From Actinomycetota bacterium (GTDB lineage Bacteria; Actinomycetota; Actinomycetes; Streptosporangiales; Streptosporangiaceae): a DNA stretch of 64,000 nucleotides. The DNA lies in NCBI GenBank assembly GCA_027313705.1, contig DAHVDE010000008.1:40470-104469 (forward strand). The letters run 5' to 3'. Positions 47,556 to 56,891 of this stretch are shown here, piece after piece. Below the pieces are notes generated by a model. It was not told the DNA's origin, ran no database searches, and worked only from the letters and a program-made list of their open reading frames with translations. Position numbers and translations under genes: made by a program. Position 1 is the stretch's first letter, and every line of letters begins with the position of its first letter.

Positions 47556-48893
47556 ATGACGACAGCCGGGGCGGGCAGGCCGGACACCGAGGTCGTGTTC
47601 GATCCCGCGACCTACGTCGACGGGGTGCCTTTCGAGGCGCTGGCCAGGCTGCGCAGCAGATCGCCGGTGGTGCCGGCAGCGGAGTTCCCGGTTCTTGGCT
47701 GGCCGGCGGGCCCCGGATTCTGGCTGGTCTTGCGGCACGCGGAGGTGGAATCGGTGCTTGCCAGGCCGCAGCTCTTCTCGTCCTGGCTCGGGGCGACGCA
47801 GATCCGTGACCCGGCGACGCCGCAGGCACTCGGCTACGTACGGCAGATGATGCTGAACATGGATCCGCCCGATCATTCCCGGTTGCGACGGCTGCTCAGC
47901 CGGTCGTTTACCAGGCGGGCGGTCTCCCGGCTTGAGCACCGCATCGCCGGTCACGCCCGGGCGATCTGCGAGAGGGTGTTCACCGGCCCGCGAGGCGAGT
48001 GCGATTTCGCCAAGATGGTGGCCGCCGACCTGCCGCTGCTGACCCTGGCCGACGTGCTCGGCGTGCCGCCGCAGGATCGCTGGCTGCTTTTCGACTGGTC
48101 CAACCGGGTCATCGGCTACCAGGATCCCGACTACGCCGCCTCAGCCGAGTTCGATCAGGAAGCGGGCACGCCCATGGCCAGGCAGGCCCTGGCCTTGCGG
48201 CCCGCGCCTGGCCCGGACGGCCAGATGCCCGACCCGAGGACCAGGGAGGGAATGCCTGACCTGTACGCCTACGCGCACCTGCTCGCCGAGGAGAAACGGC
48301 GCCGGCCAGGCGACGACGTGATGTCCATCTTGCTGGCGCAAGTCGACGACGACGGCGGCCGGGTATCTGTCTCCGAATTCGAGAACCTGTTCTGGCTGTT
48401 CGCCGTGGCCGGCAACGAGACACTGCGCAACGGCCTGCCAGGCGCCTGCATCGCGCTGATAGAACACCAGGCCGAGCAGCGAGAGTTGCGCGCAGAACCA
48501 GGGCTACTGCCCGCTGCGGCCCAGGAGATGCTGCGCTGGTGGACCCCGGTCATGACGTTCCGCAGAACCGCGACCGCCGACTGCGAACTGGGCGGGCAGC
48601 ACATCAGCGAAGGAGACAAGGTAGTGGTCTCGTTCACCTCGGCTAACCGCGACGAAACCGTCTTCGCCGAACCGGACCGCTTTGACATTCACCGCCACCC
48701 CAACCCGCACCTGGCCTTCGGCCACGGCCCGCACTTCTGCCTTGGCGCTCACCTGGCCCGCCTTCAGATCAGCGCGCTCTTCGGCGAGGTCCTGGCCCGC
48801 ACCTCGTCCCTGAGCTATGCCGGCCAGCCGTCCTACCTGCGGTCGAACTTCCAGCGCGGCGTCAAGCGGCTTCCCGTCAGCTGGACCGCCTAG
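47556..48893 (+). CDS. Cytochrome P450
   Basis: 'AVAGNETLRN', heme-binding 'HLAFGHGPHFCLGAHLARLQ'. Confidence 0.93.
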   Translation: MTTAGAGRPDTEVVFDPATYVDGVPFEALARLRSRSPVVPAAEFPVLGWPAGPGFWLVLRHAEVESVLARPQLFSSWLGATQIRDPATPQALGYVRQMMLNMDPPDHSRLRRLLSRSFTRRAVSRLEHRIAGHARAICERVFTGPRGECDFAKMVAADLPLLTLADVLGVPPQDRWLLFDWSNRVIGYQDPDYAASAEFDQEAGTPMARQALALRPAPGPDGQMPDPRTREGMPDLYAYAHLLAEEKRRRPGDDVMSILLAQVDDDGGRVSVSEFENLFWLFAVAGNETLRNGLPGACIALIEHQAEQRELRAEPGLLPAAAQEMLRWWTPVMTFRRTATADCELGGQHISEGDKVVVSFTSANRDETVFAEPDRFDIHRHPNPHLAFGHGPHFCLGAHLARLQISALFGEVLARTSSLSYAGQPSYLRSNFQRGVKRLPVSWTA

Positions 48894-48912
48894 CCGCCGC
48901 CGTACCGGAATG

Positions 48913-49178
48913 CGCCTAGTTCCGCTGCTGGAACCACTGCCTGATGAGGGAACCGGCACCGAGAAGGACAGGAAGTCCGGGACCTGTGCGGGTGCGTCTG
49001 ACCAGCAAGTCGAGCCCGGAGTCACGCTCGCTCCCTGGTAAGAGTCGAAGTTCGTCCACTCGCCGATCACCACGGGCGCCCGGCCGCTGATGATGAGGTT
49101 ACGTAGCACCCAGCCGAAATCTTTCCACCAGGTCGCCGGGTCGGCGGCTACCAGCGTCAGGGTGGCAAACCACACCAC
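48913..49178 (-). pseudogene. Possible secreted glycoside hydrolase (cellulase-like) C-terminal remnant
   Basis: 'ADPATWWKDFGWVLRNLIISGRAPVVIGEWTNFDSYQ' resembles the GH5 'VxxGEW' region; reading frame breaks before the natural end. Confidence 0.35.
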
Positions 49179-49360
49179 CGCCCGCAGGTCGCGTCCCCGG
49201 TCCGACCAGCGTTCAGCATCAGCATTTCTTCATCCCTTTTCACTATATGCAAGGACAGAGAGGGCATATCAATTTTCTGCCACTCGCAGTCGCCGCTACC
49301 ACCTCCGCCTGCGGCCGGCTGATCGGAGACGGAGCCGGCAGGCTGACCGCACCGGCCGCG

Positions 49361-50269
49361 CTAGGCCCCGATCGTCTGGAACCCGGCACGCCAGGTCGGG
49401 TAGCGCAAGCTGAAACCGAGTTCCTTCTTGACCTTCGCGTTTGCCGCGCCGCAGGCCTGGGTCAGCATGTCGAGTCCGGCACCCATAATCAGCCGGCCCG
49501 TCCACAGCGGAATGTGCCGGGGCGGGCGGGCGCCGAGTGCCGCCGCGAGCGCGGGCAGCCATTCGCGCATCGGGGCGGGCTCGTCGTCGGTGACGTTGTA
49601 AATGGCCGGGCCGTCAGCGTCGAGTGCGAGAACCGTGGCGGCGGCCGCGTCGTGCAAGTGGATGAAGGACATCATTCCGCCGCCTTCGCCGATCAGCGGA
49701 TACCTGCCCCTCGCCACGGCGGTCGTCATCTGATCCGGCTCGCCGTAGAACCCGCCGTAACGCAGCGCGATCCCGCCGGAGGCGGTCACCACCCGGTCCA
49801 GGTGGGCCATAGCCGCGAACGTCCGTGCGGCGCTGGCAGGCGGTCCGGCAAGCAGCGGGTCATCTTCTGAAGCCACAGGTGCCGCTGAGGCGTACCGGTA
49901 AGGCGCGAAGCTCTGCGCGATGAGCTTGCGCACGCCCGCCTCGCGGGCGGCGGCTATCACGTTGTCAGCGCCCGCTGTCCTGAGCTGGTTAGTGGGCGCG
50001 AATGTCTTGTCGAGACTGCGGCCAAAGCGCATTCCCGCCAGCGCCGTTGCCTGGTAAACGAGTGCATCAGGCCGCACCCGAGCGACTGCGGTCCTTGTCG
50101 CGGCGGCGTCAAGGACGTCGAGCACGAGCGGCGCAGCGCCTGCGGCGCGGATCTTGCCCTCCTTGGCCCCGGCACGGCAGGTGCCGGTCACCTGGTGCCC
50201 CTGCCCGGCGAGTTGCCTGGTCAGGCGGATTCCTATCGCGCCGCTGGCACCGACAATCAGTATTCGCAT
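49361..50269 (-). CDS. NAD(P)-dependent epimerase/dehydratase family protein (COE-type partner of ECF sigma)
   Basis: 'ILIVGASGAIGIRLTRQLAGQGHQVTGTCR', 'IALRYGGFYGEPDQM'. Confidence 0.85.
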   Translation of the reverse strand: MRILIVGASGAIGIRLTRQLAGQGHQVTGTCRAGAKEGKIRAAGAAPLVLDVLDAAATRTAVARVRPDALVYQATALAGMRFGRSLDKTFAPTNQLRTAGADNVIAAAREAGVRKLIAQSFAPYRYASAAPVASEDDPLLAGPPASAARTFAAMAHLDRVVTASGGIALRYGGFYGEPDQMTTAVARGRYPLIGEGGGMMSFIHLHDAAAATVLALDADGPAIYNVTDDEPAPMREWLPALAAALGARPPRHIPLWTGRLIMGAGLDMLTQACGAANAKVKKELGFSLRYPTWRAGFQTIGA

Positions 50270-50337
50270 GAGCTCGCTCCCTTGCCCGTCACGCCGGCCC
50301 TGCCATCGGTGTCAGAGTTGGCGTACCAGTGCCTGCA

Positions 50338-50353
50338 TGTCACCGCTATGACA
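50338..50353. promoter_or_regulatory. Inverted repeat TGTCA-N6-TGACA in the epimerase/sigma divergent region
   Basis: Perfect 5-bp arms; each arm resembles the TGTCA core of ECF41 -35 elements. Confidence 0.4.
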
Positions 50354-50370
50354 CGCGACCGAGGGAGGAC

Positions 50371-51294
50371 GTGACAGTGAGCGAGGACGCGGCGCTTGCC
50401 GGGGTTTTCCAGCAGCACAGGCGGCACCTGCGGGCGATCGCCTACCGGATGCTCGGCTCGCTGCCTGAGGCCGACGACGCGGTGCAGGAGGCCTGGGTCC
50501 GGTTCGCCGCCGCGGGCACAGGCGGCGTGGAGAACGTCGGCGGATGGCTGACGACGATCATCAGCCGCGTATGCCTGAACATCTTGCGCGCCAGGGCCGC
50601 CAGGCCAGAACGGCCCGCAGGCATGCACGTGCCTGACCCGATCGCTGTCCGCGGGTACGACACGGCACCTGACCCTGAGCAGGAGACACTGCTCGCCGAA
50701 TCGGTCGGGCTCGCGCTGATGGTCGTGCTTGACGCCCTCACGCCAGCCGAACGGGTGGCCTTCGTGCTGCACGACGCATTCGGCGTGCCGTTCACCGTGA
50801 TCGGGCCCCTGGTCGGACGATCGGAGCAGGCAGCCAGGCAGCTGGCCAGCCGGGCGCGCCGCCAGGTCAGGGAGGCCGGGCCGGTCACGCCTGATGTGAG
50901 CCTGCAACAGCAGCGCACGATCGTGGATGCGTTCTTCACGGCCGCCCGCGCTGGCGACTTCGACCGGCTCGTAGGGTTGCTCGACCCGGATGCCGTGGTC
51001 CGCGCGGACGGCGGACGGGCGCGGGCAGGCGCCTCGCTGAAGATGCGAGGCGCGGCGCCGATCGCCCGGGCGACTATCGCGACGGCCAGCCCGCTCGCCG
51101 ACTTCACGCCGGTGCTGGTCAACGACGTAGCCGGCATGCTGATCAGTCTCAGGGGACGGCCGGTGTCCCTCATCGCGGTCACCGTCACCGGTAATGTCAT
51201 CACCGCGATGGACGGCATCACCGACGTCGGCCGGCTAGCCAGTCTCGGGCTGGCGCCCCTCGTCCCGGTTAGTTCGCGATCCGAATCCGGCTAG
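50371..51294 (+). CDS. ECF sigma factor with SnoaL-like C-terminal extension (SigJ-like)
   Basis: 'FQQHRRHLRAIAYRMLGSLPEADDAVQEAWVRF'; C-terminal 'IVDAFFTAARAGDFDRLVGLLDPDAVVRADGG'. Confidence 0.85.
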   Translation: MTVSEDAALAGVFQQHRRHLRAIAYRMLGSLPEADDAVQEAWVRFAAAGTGGVENVGGWLTTIISRVCLNILRARAARPERPAGMHVPDPIAVRGYDTAPDPEQETLLAESVGLALMVVLDALTPAERVAFVLHDAFGVPFTVIGPLVGRSEQAARQLASRARRQVREAGPVTPDVSLQQQRTIVDAFFTAARAGDFDRLVGLLDPDAVVRADGGRARAGASLKMRGAAPIARATIATASPLADFTPVLVNDVAGMLISLRGRPVSLIAVTVTGNVITAMDGITDVGRLASLGLAPLVPVSSRSESG

Positions 51295-51317
51295 CCAGGC
51301 GTCTCGTCCAGCCCGAG

Positions 51318-52298
51318 CTACATGGCGGCAGGGAAACCGAAGAAGGCGAACAACTCAGGAAACACATAGCAGTGCAGACCGGTGATCAGGCCGCCATCGG
51401 TCTCGATCACCTGAATCGCCCACGGGTAGTAGCCGCCCCGGCCATCCGCGCGGTATTGCGCGAACGCGGCACACCCGTTCGCCGCGGCGGGCAGCAGCCG
51501 GGAACCTCTGCACTCAGAGCCCGGCCCGAGCAGCCAGGTACCGACATCGCCAGGACCACGCAGCCACAACGGCAGTGGCGGCATCGAGATCACGACGTCG
51601 CCGCGCAACAGCGAGGTCAGCCTGGTCACGTCGAAGGCCTCGAACGCGGCGACGTACTCCTCGAGCAGGGCAGCCTCAGCCCGGGCCGGCACCTGGTCAC
51701 CTTCCCCGGCGGACGACACGGCGGCGCGGGCGCGCTGCAGCGCGCTGTTCGCAGCAGCCACGCTTGTACCGAGCAGTTCCGCTGTCTCCGCAGCAGAGAA
51801 TTGCAGCACGTCACGCAGGATCAGCGCCGCGCGCTCGCGCCCGGACAGCCGCTGCAGCGCGGCCAGGAAGGCGAACCTGACCGTCTCCCGGTAAATCACC
51901 TGCTCGGCCGGATCGGCATTAATGTCGGCGATCTTGGCGTCAGCGATCGGCAGCACCCAGGTGCTCTCGCTGAGCGGCTGCGGAATCTGGACGCCTTCCG
52001 CCCGCGCCGCCGGCTGGAGGTCCATGGGCACCGTCCGGCGGCTCCGGGTGCGCAGCATGTCGATACACACGTTCGTGGCAATCCGGTACAGCCAGGTGCG
52101 CAGCGATGACCGGCCCTGGAATTTGTCGAACTGCCGCCAGGCGCGGATCATCGTGTCTTGCACGGCGTCCTCGGCGTCGAAGGGAGAACCAAGCATCCGG
52201 TAGCAGTACCCGGTCAGCTCGCGGGTGAGCCGTTCGTACTCGGTCCGCTCGAGCCCGCCGAAGATATTGCCCGCCCCTGCTTGTTGCTCGACCACCAT
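51318..52298 (-). CDS. ECF sigma factor with SnoaL-like C-terminus (SigG-like)
   Basis: 'LTRELTGYCYRMLGSPFDAEDAVQDTMIRAWRQFDKFQGRSSLRTWLYRIATNVCIDML'. Confidence 0.85.
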   Translation of the reverse strand: MVVEQQAGAGNIFGGLERTEYERLTRELTGYCYRMLGSPFDAEDAVQDTMIRAWRQFDKFQGRSSLRTWLYRIATNVCIDMLRTRSRRTVPMDLQPAARAEGVQIPQPLSESTWVLPIADAKIADINADPAEQVIYRETVRFAFLAALQRLSGRERAALILRDVLQFSAAETAELLGTSVAAANSALQRARAAVSSAGEGDQVPARAEAALLEEYVAAFEAFDVTRLTSLLRGDVVISMPPLPLWLRGPGDVGTWLLGPGSECRGSRLLPAAANGCAAFAQYRADGRGGYYPWAIQVIETDGGLITGLHCYVFPELFAFFGFPAAM

Positions 52299-52715
52299 GC
52301 CCAGAGCGTAGTGCGCTACGGTACTGAGGCATAGTAGTTTGCCCGGCTTGACGGTTAGGTCCGATACCGGACTGCTGTACCGCTGCTGCTGTTCGGCGTC
52401 TTTCACCACATCCCCGACACCGAACAGACGTACGGCGCAAGGTTCGACGCACATCCCCGCTAGGAGCTATATGGGACAAAGCGCGGCAGCTGTCCACCGT
52501 GCCAGCGCCGTCTAGGGCGCCTGCAAAGGCCGACACCCGCCACTGACCAGGCCCGGTGTGGGGCGTTGTAAGCCACGGCTTCTTCCTACAAACTCAGGCA
52601 ATCACCCGGCGCGATCCAGGCGCGCAGGCCCCCCGCCGCCCACAACAGCCTCCAGGCCATCCTCAACCGCGACCAGCCGAGCCGGACCAGGTCGCGGTCC
52701 CGCCCCACGTCACGT

Positions 52716-52790
52716 AACCGAAAGCCCGGTACGCGGAACGCAGGTTCGGTTTGGTGTGAGGAGCCGGGACACCGCTCACGAGCGGGTCAG
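52716..52790 (+). other. Possible group II intron 3'-end (domain V/VI) remnant
   Basis: 'ccgaaagcccggtacgcggaacgcaggttcggtttggtgtgaggagccgggacaccgctcacgagcggg' resembles intron 3' ends by memory only; no RT ORF nearby. Confidence 0.25.
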
Positions 52791-52855
52791 AACCGGCGCA
52801 GGCGACGTGCTCTCATGTCGTGGCGTCGGTCGGTCCGGAGCGAGGTCATGGCGGT

Positions 52856-53953
52856 TCAGGCTTGCCCGGCGAGCATCGGGAAGGGCGAGACGGTCAGCAT
52901 GTCGGGCAGGTTCCCGACGGAGAAGACTCGTCCGTCGCAGTCGCGGATGACTGGTCCGAGCGTGTCGTTGACCCGGGTCCAGCCCAGGCCGCCGAGCACG
53001 GCGATTAACGGGACACCGCCCAGCCGCACGGACTCGGAGTGGAGGCGCTCAAACCGGAGTGCCTTGTCTCGCGCGGTGCCACCATCGTTGGCGCCCTTGC
53101 ACTCCAGCATGGCGCGCAGCGCCCCGGACTGGTCATAGACGACGAAGTCGGGGGCGGGCTGGACGGTGACTTCGAAGCGGGCGGCGATTTCTGCCTGGTT
53201 GTGCGAGCCGGTGCGGATAAACGGGATCTCGTGCGTGGCGAACAGGGCTTCCACGGCATCTTCGATCAGGTCGCCTCGCAGTTCGGACGTGGCGTCGAGC
53301 AGTTGCCGGAACGCGCCTCCGTAGTGGCGCTGGTGGAGGAAGACGGCGTAGGGCACTCCGTCGGCCGCATACTGGCGCACGGACACCCAGCCGTCTACCG
53401 TGTCTGGCTTGTCCTGCTTTGATCTGGGGTTTCCCGGCGGGTCTCCGAACAGCGTGCCGCGCATGATCCGGTCGAGGGTTTCGGCGGCGGTCCTGGCGAG
53501 CCCGGCGGAGGTGGCTGTTCCGGAGCGTTCCATGGAATCGACTTTGGCGGGTGACAGCAATCGCAAGCTCTGCGGGCCCGCGACGAGCTTGGATGACCAG
53601 GCGAATTCGGTTCTGGTCAGTCCCGTCATGACGCGCAGCGGAAGTAGCACTACGGGCTCTGCTTGTATCGCTGCGGCGAGCTGGTCGACGGCCACTTGAG
53701 TGAAGCCCGCCGTCGCGACGCTGGCCTTGTCGTAGGCAGCGCTGAAGTGCGGCAGGTCATAGAACTCAGCCGCGTGAACATAGGCGTAGTCCGGGGCAAG
53801 GTGCGGCACCTAGGCGCGTCTTGCCACAGCCGCATAGATTTCTGAGTGCTCGTCGGTGCCGTGCCGCTGGGGGATCTGCCGCATGCGGGCAGCTCGCTCG
53901 TCCCAGGTTGCCGCCCCGACGATGAACTCTACGGTCTCTTCGGTGGTTGCCAT
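52856..53953 (-). pseudogene. Type II restriction endonuclease-like gene interrupted by an in-frame TAG at 53812-53810
   Basis: PD-(D/E)XK motif 'PDFVVYDQSGALRAMLECK'; the same frame continues upstream of the TAG to ATG at 53953 (MATTEETVEFIVGAATWDERAARMRQIPQRHGTDEHSEIYAAVARRA*). Confidence 0.65.
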
Positions 53954-53962
53954 CAAGAGTCT

Positions 53963-54889
53963 TCAGCGCGCGAGTTCTGCTAGCTCGATCAGCACCGGGG
54001 TATCGTCGGGCTCATCGGCGCACAGACGCTGGCGGGCGGTATCGACGAAGCTCTTGTGGATCTCCAGGCCTCCGGCCCTCCGACCCAGACGGCGTGCCAC
54101 GACTGGGGTCGTTCCCGATCCCGCAAACGGGTCGAGAACCACCGCGCCTGGCGGCGAACACGAATTGACGAAGAACTCGGCCAGGCCCTCGGGCATCGCA
54201 GCGGTATGGCCGCCCGCGCCCTTGTACTGGTTATATGTCTGAGGCACAGACACCACGTTGCCAGGATCGGCGCCACCGTGCAGGTAGGTTGTCGTCCTGT
54301 CCCGACCGAATCCAGCATCGGTGTTGCGCCTGCCGAGCTTGTCGAGCTTGCGCCGCTCGATCTCTTCTGGCGTTGTCTTGTAGGGCACCCGGATAGCATT
54401 CAGGTCAAAATAAGGTTTCGGTCCTTTGGCGAAGGCATAGACGTACTCGAAGCTGTCCTTTGTCCGTGGGCCGAACCGGCCGGGAACTGCGTTGGGCTTG
54501 GACCAGATGTAAGTTTCGAGCCAGCGCCAGCCCTGTTGCTGGAGTGCAATCACGAGCTGGTAGACGTAGGGATGCCGCTGGCCCTGCAGAGGGCCACTCT
54601 TAGCCACCCGGTTCTTGATATTGAGCACCAGCCAGCCGGTGTCCCGAGTGGCCGAAAGCATGGACTGGCTATAAGGAAGGAACCATTCGACATAGCGGTC
54701 TGGGTGAATACGGCTATAGGCGCGGGCATCAGCGTAGGGCGGGCTAGTGAACCACAGATCTACCGACTCGGTCGGCAGAGCCGGAAGCCATTGCGCGCTG
54801 TCGCCCCAGGTCATCCCCTCGCTAAGCAGGCGTTCGAGCATGTGAGCAGGTGAGGCCCGTGGAGCCGGTGGTGACAACGGGACCGTCAT
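53963..54889 (-). CDS. Site-specific DNA methyltransferase (TSPPY-type, beta-class order)
   Basis: 'VDLWFTSPPYADARAY' followed later by 'VVLDPFAGSGTTPVVARRLGR'. Confidence 0.9.
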   Translation of the reverse strand: MTVPLSPPAPRASPAHMLERLLSEGMTWGDSAQWLPALPTESVDLWFTSPPYADARAYSRIHPDRYVEWFLPYSQSMLSATRDTGWLVLNIKNRVAKSGPLQGQRHPYVYQLVIALQQQGWRWLETYIWSKPNAVPGRFGPRTKDSFEYVYAFAKGPKPYFDLNAIRVPYKTTPEEIERRKLDKLGRRNTDAGFGRDRTTTYLHGGADPGNVVSVPQTYNQYKGAGGHTAAMPEGLAEFFVNSCSPPGAVVLDPFAGSGTTPVVARRLGRRAGGLEIHKSFVDTARQRLCADEPDDTPVLIELAELAR

Positions 54890-55505
54890 GAGCATCGATC
54901 CTAACCAGGTGCAGGACAGGAATCCGGAACCGAAACACATCTACCGCTCCCTGCTCTTCCTCCATGCAACTCGGGGATCCCGGTTACTGTCGGCCAGGCA
55001 GGGAGATCGGCAGCCACGCTACCCCGGACTACTGACATCGCGCTGTGGCTTGCCTCCCTACCTCCCTACACCCGTGTCATCGGGCGGGCATGAACGCGAG
55101 CCCTGGTACGCGTCGCTCGTCCGCGCGGTCCCTCAGCTATGTGCTGACCTGTCAGCCTGCAATGGCCTGGCCCAAGCCGGTATGACGTGCAGCATGGCGC
55201 ATAGTTGAGCCTCTTTGCCCCCTGGACGTGCACTGTGGCGCGTGGTTTGACCTTCGGGTGGGCACGAAAGGTAATGAGGGGTGCGGGGAACCTTGGAAAA
55301 CCTGGGGTGGAGCGGAAGGTTGTCCGTGGTTCCCTGCTGCTGTTGACCCTTGTCTGGTCGTCTGCCTGCCCTGGCTGTGTTGGCGTAGTGGAAGGAAGGG
55401 CGTCGGCTGCATCGGGTGGCTGGGCCTAGGCGTGGGTGGGCGGGTGGTGCACTCGGCTCAGGGCGTTGTTGATGTTGCCGCGTTGCAATATGGTGCATCT
55501 AGCTC

Positions 55506-55691
55506 ATGGAGGCTACGGCAGGCAGCATCATGCTCATGTCACTGGACCGCTCCGCGCCCGAGCCCCTGCGCGACCAGTTCGCCGACCTGATCCGCAGCAA
55601 GATCATCGATGGCACGTGGCCGACGCGAACGGCGATACCTTTCGTCAGGAGCCGGTCAAAGCTGTCGGCATCACCGTTAGCCGCCACCTAG
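55506..55691 (+). pseudogene. GntR-family regulator N-terminal remnant
   Basis: 'PLRDQFADLIRSKIIDGTWPTRTAIP' is GntR-like; HTH continues out of frame as 'QEPVKAVGITVSRHLAA'. Confidence 0.45.
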
Positions 55692-55901
55692 CCGCCTTGC
55701 CCTGGCGATGACGGTGCCGTCGATCTCAAGCGGCATAAGGTCTCGTCGATGCGGATTGCCTGTGACTACGCAACCCGCTTCGGCCGGCCTAGGATCGACG
55801 CATTGCGAAGGCCGGATACCTTTGACCTGCGCGAACAGGCCTCTAGCGACATTAGCGGAGGAGACCACCGCGAATGGCATGCCCGCCAGCTCGCGACGGG
55901 C

Positions 55902-55928
55902 TGTCACAGATCCGGGTGGTGCCTTGTC
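55902..55928 (+). promoter_or_regulatory. ECF41-type promoter TGTCACA-N16-TGTC
   Basis: TGTCACA 55902-55908, 16-nt spacer, TGTC 55925-55928, 33 nt before the epimerase start. Confidence 0.7.
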
Positions 55929-55961
55929 TTAGTGGCAGGCATCAGGCGGAAGGGGAAGTCC

Positions 55962-56891
55962 ATGCGGGTTTTCGTTACGGGAGCGACAGGAGCGCTGGGA
56001 CGCTATCTGGTTCCCAGCCTGGTCGGCGCAGGTCACGAGGTGACCGCCAGCACGAGGACGCCTGGCAAGACCGGGACGCTGCGTGCGGCTGGGGCGGTGC
56101 CTGTGGTGGTGGACGGGCGTGATCGCGAGGCGGTGATCGCGGCGGTGCGGACTGCGGCGCCAGAGGTGATCGTGCATGAGATGACCGCGCTGACGGGCAT
56201 GCGCAACCTCCGCAATCCCGACAAGCTATTCGCGTCAACGAACGAGCTGCGGGTCCTGGGCACCGATAACTTGCTGGCGGCCGCTGCGGCGGCGGGTACC
56301 AGGCGGGTGGTCGCGCAGAGTTACGCGGGCGGCGGGCCTGATGAGCGTCCAGGACCGCCGAAGACAGAAGACGAGCCTTCGCGGTGGCGGTCAGTCCGGT
56401 CGGCCATGGCTGGGCCTGCGGCGATCGCGCATGTGGAGAAGGCGGTGCCCGAGCAGGCGCCGGAAGGGCTCGTGCTGCGCTATGGCGGCTTCTACGGGCC
56501 GGGCACCGGGAATTTCCTGCTGGAGGCGGTGCGGAAGCGGCAGGTGCCTGTGATCGGCGGCGGGACAGGAGTCTGGTCGTTCATCGAGATCACCGACGCC
56601 GCCGCGGCGACGGTCGCCGCGATCGGCCGCGGCGGGCCGGGCATTTACAACGTGGTCGATGACCACCCGGCCCCGGTCGCGGAATGGCTGCCGTACCTGG
56701 CGGAGGTAGTGGGAGCCAAACCGCCGCTGCGGCTGCCTGCCTGGCTCGGGCGGATGCTTGCCGGGGAGTTCCTCGTCGTCCAGATGACCAGTTCGCGTGG
56801 CTACTCGAACGAGAAGGCGAAGAAGGAACTGGGCTGGGAGCCGCGGTATGCGAGCTGGCGGGAGGGATTCGGTGCCTGGGTCAGCGGATGA
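55962..56891 (+). CDS. NAD(P)-dependent epimerase/dehydratase family protein (COE partner of ECF41)
   Basis: 'VFVTGATGALGRYLVPSLVGAGHEVTASTR', 'LVLRYGGFYGPGTGNFL'. Confidence 0.88.
   Translation: MRVFVTGATGALGRYLVPSLVGAGHEVTASTRTPGKTGTLRAAGAVPVVVDGRDREAVIAAVRTAAPEVIVHEMTALTGMRNLRNPDKLFASTNELRVLGTDNLLAAAAAAGTRRVVAQSYAGGGPDERPGPPKTEDEPSRWRSVRSAMAGPAAIAHVEKAVPEQAPEGLVLRYGGFYGPGTGNFLLEAVRKRQVPVIGGGTGVWSFIEITDAAAATVAAIGRGGPGIYNVVDDHPAPVAEWLPYLAEVVGAKPPLRLPAWLGRMLAGEFLVVQMTSSRGYSNEKAKKELGWEPRYASWREGFGAWVSG

Noticed and set aside
55133-55498. Several overlapping small ORFs between the methyltransferase and GntR remnant
   Set aside because: Low complexity, no start/RBS support and no recognisable domain; treated as non-coding or degraded DNA.
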